Shown piece by piece: positions 61,429-64,000 of a stretch of 64,000 nt of DNA (within the stretch, counting starts at the first letter, position 1; every line of letters starts with the position of its first letter). The position numbers and the translations under genes were made by a program. The DNA is from Corynebacterium qintianiae (GTDB lineage: Bacteria > Actinomycetota > Actinomycetes > Mycobacteriales > Mycobacteriaceae): contig NZ_CP064955.1 of the NCBI RefSeq assembly GCF_011038645.2, positions 930,001 to 994,000 on the forward strand, written 5' to 3'. The notes beneath the pieces were generated by a model, which was not told where the DNA came from, did not search any database, and was given only the letters and a program-made list of their open reading frames with translations.

Positions 61429-64000
61429 GTGACTCAACGCCTTCTGCTTATCGACGGCCACTCCATGGCATTCCGGGCCTTCTACGCGCTTCCGGCGGAG
61501 AACTTCTCCACCTCGGGCGGCCAGCACACCAACGCGGTGTACGGCTTCCTCTCGATGTTCTCCAACATCCTCGCCGAGGAGAACCCGACGCACGCCGCCG
61601 TTGCGTTCGACGTCGGCCGCAAGACGTTCCGCACTGAGAGGTTTCCGGAGTATAAGGCGCAGCGCGAGGCATCTCCGCCGGAGTTCAAGGGCCAGGTCCC
61701 GATCATCGAGGACATTTTGGGCGAGCTCGGCATCGTGACCCTGTCCAAGGAGAACTTCGAGGCGGACGATATCGTGGCCACCCTGGTCACCGAGGCGCGG
61801 GCCGCAGGTGATTTCGAGATCGTGCTCGTCTCCGGCGACCGCGACTACATCCAGCTTGTCGACGGTGCAACGACCCTGCTCTACCCGATGCGCGGCGTTT
61901 CCAATATGACGCGCTTTACTCCGGAATCCGTGGAGGAGAAGTACGGCCTGACCCCGGTGCAGTACCCGGACTTCGCGGCGCTTCGCGGGGATCCGTCCGA
62001 CAACCTCCCGTCGGTGCCGAAGGTGGGGGAGAAGACCGCTACCAAATGGATCGCACAGTACGGCGATCTCGAAGGGCTCATCAGCCACGCCGAGGAGATC
62101 AAAGGCGTGGCCGGCAGCAACTTCCGCGAACGTGTCGACCAAGTCCGCCTGAACCGGGAGTTGACGCAGATGGTCACAGATGTCGAACTGCCCGTCGGCC
62201 CTGAGGACTTGGAGCTTAAGCCCGCAGACGTGTCGGCCGTGGCCGCCTCCTTCGACAAGCTCGAGTTCGGAGTCAATCTGCGCGAGCGGGTGCTTGCCGC
62301 CGTCCCCACCGACGGTGCGGCGCCGGAACCGGCAGTCGAGCTCGCCGAGGTCGAGATCAACGACGTGCCGCTCGACGAGTGGCTTGAGGAGCGCAAGGGT
62401 CAAGGTCTCGCCCTGTATCTGACCGGCAGCGGCGCGCCGGGCCGCGGGGACGTGTCGGCGCTGGCGGTCGTCGACAAGCAACGCCGCGGCATCCAGAAGG
62501 AGGCCAGTGAGCTCTCCCCCGCAGAAGACGCGGCCTTTAAGCGCTGGGCCGAGTCCGAGGACCCGAAGTTTCTGCATGATGGTAAGGCCGCGTTCCACAT
62601 GCTCAAGGGCCGCGGCATCACCCTCGGGGGCATCGCGCACGATACTGCGATTGCCGCCTACCTGCTACGTCCCGGCCAGCGCACCTACGAGCTCGCTGAT
62701 GTCTACCAGCGCCACCTGCAACGCCAGCTCGCGCAGGGGGGCGACCAGCTCAGCCTGCTCGGTGATACATCACTGGTCGACTCCGCCGTCGCCGTCCTTG
62801 AACTCGCCGAAGAACTTGCGTCCCAGCTGCGCGGGATCGACTCCTACGAGCTCTATGCCGACCTCGAGCTGCCACTAGTCTCCATCCTCGCGGAGATGGA
62901 GAATGCAGGCATTGCCGTCGACCTCGATGTGCTCAACGAACAGCTGGGAGACTTCACCGCCAAGGTCGCCGGGGTAGAGGAGGAGGCGCGGCAGCTTGTC
63001 GACGAGCCCGCGTTGAACCTGTCGAGCCCCAAACAGCTCTCCGTGGTGCTCTTCGACAAGCTCAACCTGCCCAAGACGAAGAAGACCAAGACCGGTTACT
63101 CCACCGCCGCGGGGGAGATTGAGGCGCTGGCGGAGAAGAACCCCCACCCCTTCCTGGACAAACTGCTCGCGCATCGCGAGTACCAGAAGATGAAGTCCAC
63201 CATCGAGGGCCTGATCAAGGCCGTGCTTGGTGACGGCCGGATTCACACCACCTTCAAACAAACCGTCGCCTCCACTGGGCGTCTGTCGTCGGTGGACCCG
63301 AACCTCCAGAACATCCCTGTGCGCACGGAGGCCGGCCGCCGCATCCGCTCCGCCTTCACCGTCGGCACGGGCTACGAGCGCTTACTCACCGCCGACTACT
63401 CGCAGATCGAGATGCGCGTGATGGCCCACCTCTCCGCCGACGAGGGCCTTATCGAGGCGTACCGCGCGGGCGAAGACCTGCACAACTTTGTCGGCTCGCG
63501 CGTGTTCAACGTGCCCATCGACCAGGTCACCCCGGAACTGCGCCGACGGGTCAAGGCCATGTCGTACGGCCTGGTGTACGGCCTGTCCGCCTACGGCTTG
63601 TCCAACCAGCTCTCCATCTCCGCCGGGGAGGCGAAGAGCATCATGGAAAACTACTTCGAGCGCTTCGGCGGCGTGAAGCGCTACCTGGCTGACGTGGTCG
63701 AGCAGGCGCGTCGCGACGGCTACACATCCACGGTCTTCGGACGCCGCCGCTACCTGCCGGAGCTGACCAGCGACAACCGCGTCGCGCGCGAGAACGCCGA
63801 ACGCGCGGCACTCAACGCTCCGATCCAGGGCTCTGCCGCGGACATCATCAAGGTGGCTATGATCCGCGTCGACCATGCTCTCGAGCCGTTCCAATCCCGC
63901 GTGCTGCTGCAAGTCCATGATGAACTTGTCGTCGAAGTTGCCCCGGGCGAGCTCGATGAAGTCCGCGAGATCGTCGAGCGCGAAATGGATTCCGCCATCA
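61429..64000 (+). CDS. polA: DNA polymerase I (partial, runs off the window)
   Basis: 857 codons are present and the end is outside. Residues 1-290 are the 5' nuclease domain (LLIDGHSMAFRAFYALP, EADDIVATLV, VSGDRDYIQLVD). The middle is the 3'-5' exonuclease-like domain, which lacks a clear DxE pair and is probably inactive, as in actinobacteria. The polymerase domain shows motif A DYSQIEMRVMAHLSADEG, the finger helix RRRVKAMSYGLVYGLSAYGLS and motif C VHDELVVEV. It fills gaps in replication and repair. GTG 61429 follows TAGACT by 7 nt. Confidence 0.96.
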   Translation, partial: MTQRLLLIDGHSMAFRAFYALPAENFSTSGGQHTNAVYGFLSMFSNILAEENPTHAAVAFDVGRKTFRTERFPEYKAQREASPPEFKGQVPIIEDILGELGIVTLSKENFEADDIVATLVTEARAAGDFEIVLVSGDRDYIQLVDGATTLLYPMRGVSNMTRFTPESVEEKYGLTPVQYPDFAALRGDPSDNLPSVPKVGEKTATKWIAQYGDLEGLISHAEEIKGVAGSNFRERVDQVRLNRELTQMVTDVELPVGPEDLELKPADVSAVAASFDKLEFGVNLRERVLAAVPTDGAAPEPAVELAEVEINDVPLDEWLEERKGQGLALYLTGSGAPGRGDVSALAVVDKQRRGIQKEASELSPAEDAAFKRWAESEDPKFLHDGKAAFHMLKGRGITLGGIAHDTAIAAYLLRPGQRTYELADVYQRHLQRQLAQGGDQLSLLGDTSLVDSAVAVLELAEELASQLRGIDSYELYADLELPLVSILAEMENAGIAVDLDVLNEQLGDFTAKVAGVEEEARQLVDEPALNLSSPKQLSVVLFDKLNLPKTKKTKTGYSTAAGEIEALAEKNPHPFLDKLLAHREYQKMKSTIEGLIKAVLGDGRIHTTFKQTVASTGRLSSVDPNLQNIPVRTEAGRRIRSAFTVGTGYERLLTADYSQIEMRVMAHLSADEGLIEAYRAGEDLHNFVGSRVFNVPIDQVTPELRRRVKAMSYGLVYGLSAYGLSNQLSISAGEAKSIMENYFERFGGVKRYLADVVEQARRDGYTSTVFGRRRYLPELTSDNRVARENAERAALNAPIQGSAADIIKVAMIRVDHALEPFQSRVLLQVHDELVVEVAPGELDEVREIVEREMDSAI

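Overview
The window is chromosomal DNA of a Corynebacterium species. The gene order serA, leuB, a cNMP/CBS nucleotidyltransferase, a DnaQ-like exonuclease, an FAH-family protein, gltX, IclR regulator-leuCD, MutT1, gpsA, ddl, DUF3515, thiL, ung, DAK2 protein, recG, rsmD, coaD, amino-acid ABC transporter, polA is, from memory, the one around cg1451-cg1525 of C. glutamicum. GC-rich codon use, many starts placed 6-8 nt after a TANNNT -10 box (leaderless genes) and a mycolyltransferase-like secreted esterase agree with Corynebacteriales.

Layout. (1) 1-17.3 kb is backbone: a repeat-tailed membrane protein, a CDF metal transporter, a lone DUF262 protein, serA, a cstA-ybdD carbon-starvation pair, leuB, two related lipoproteins on either side of serA-leuB, regulatory and exonuclease genes, an isochorismate synthase and gltX. 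(2) 17.4-24.7 kb is a tRNA-rich accessory zone: tRNA-Gln, three identical tRNA-Glu(CTC) genes, panD, two chromate-transporter genes (the second lacks its 5' end), a mycolyltransferase-like esterase, a 3-hydroxyacyl-CoA dehydrogenase and the remains of serine recombinases. (3) 24.7-35.2 kb is a lower-GC mosaic island next to the third tRNA-Glu. It holds a recombinase remnant, a type III restriction helicase remnant and IS256 and IS3 remnants. These are followed by a set that looks like phage defence: a PD-(D/E)XK/DUF5655 protein, a coiled-coil CHAT protease, a 40-residue leaderless ORF coupled to an AlbA_2 (Schlafen-type) gene, an Abi-C-domain protein and an acidic unknown protein. The AlbA_2 gene is cut by a complete IS21-family element with a perfect 6-bp target duplication, and removing the element restores its reading frame exactly. 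(4) 35.2-64 kb returns to backbone: a Tat-exported metallophosphoesterase, an HD hydrolase, a two-gene locus (SbnA-like synthase plus a fused oxidoreductase/PLP decarboxylase), the IclR regulator divergent from leuCD, cell-wall, thiamine and repair genes, an ABC transporter operon with an extra small membrane protein, tRNA-Leu and the start of polA, which runs off the end.

How genes work together. serA, leuB and leuCD serve serine and leucine synthesis. The SbnA-like and fused enzymes probably make a diamino-acid-derived metabolite, possibly a metallophore. The island genes are candidates for an uncharacterised CHAT-protease and nuclease defence set, now partly inactivated. All homology calls are from reading the translated sequence; no database search was run.
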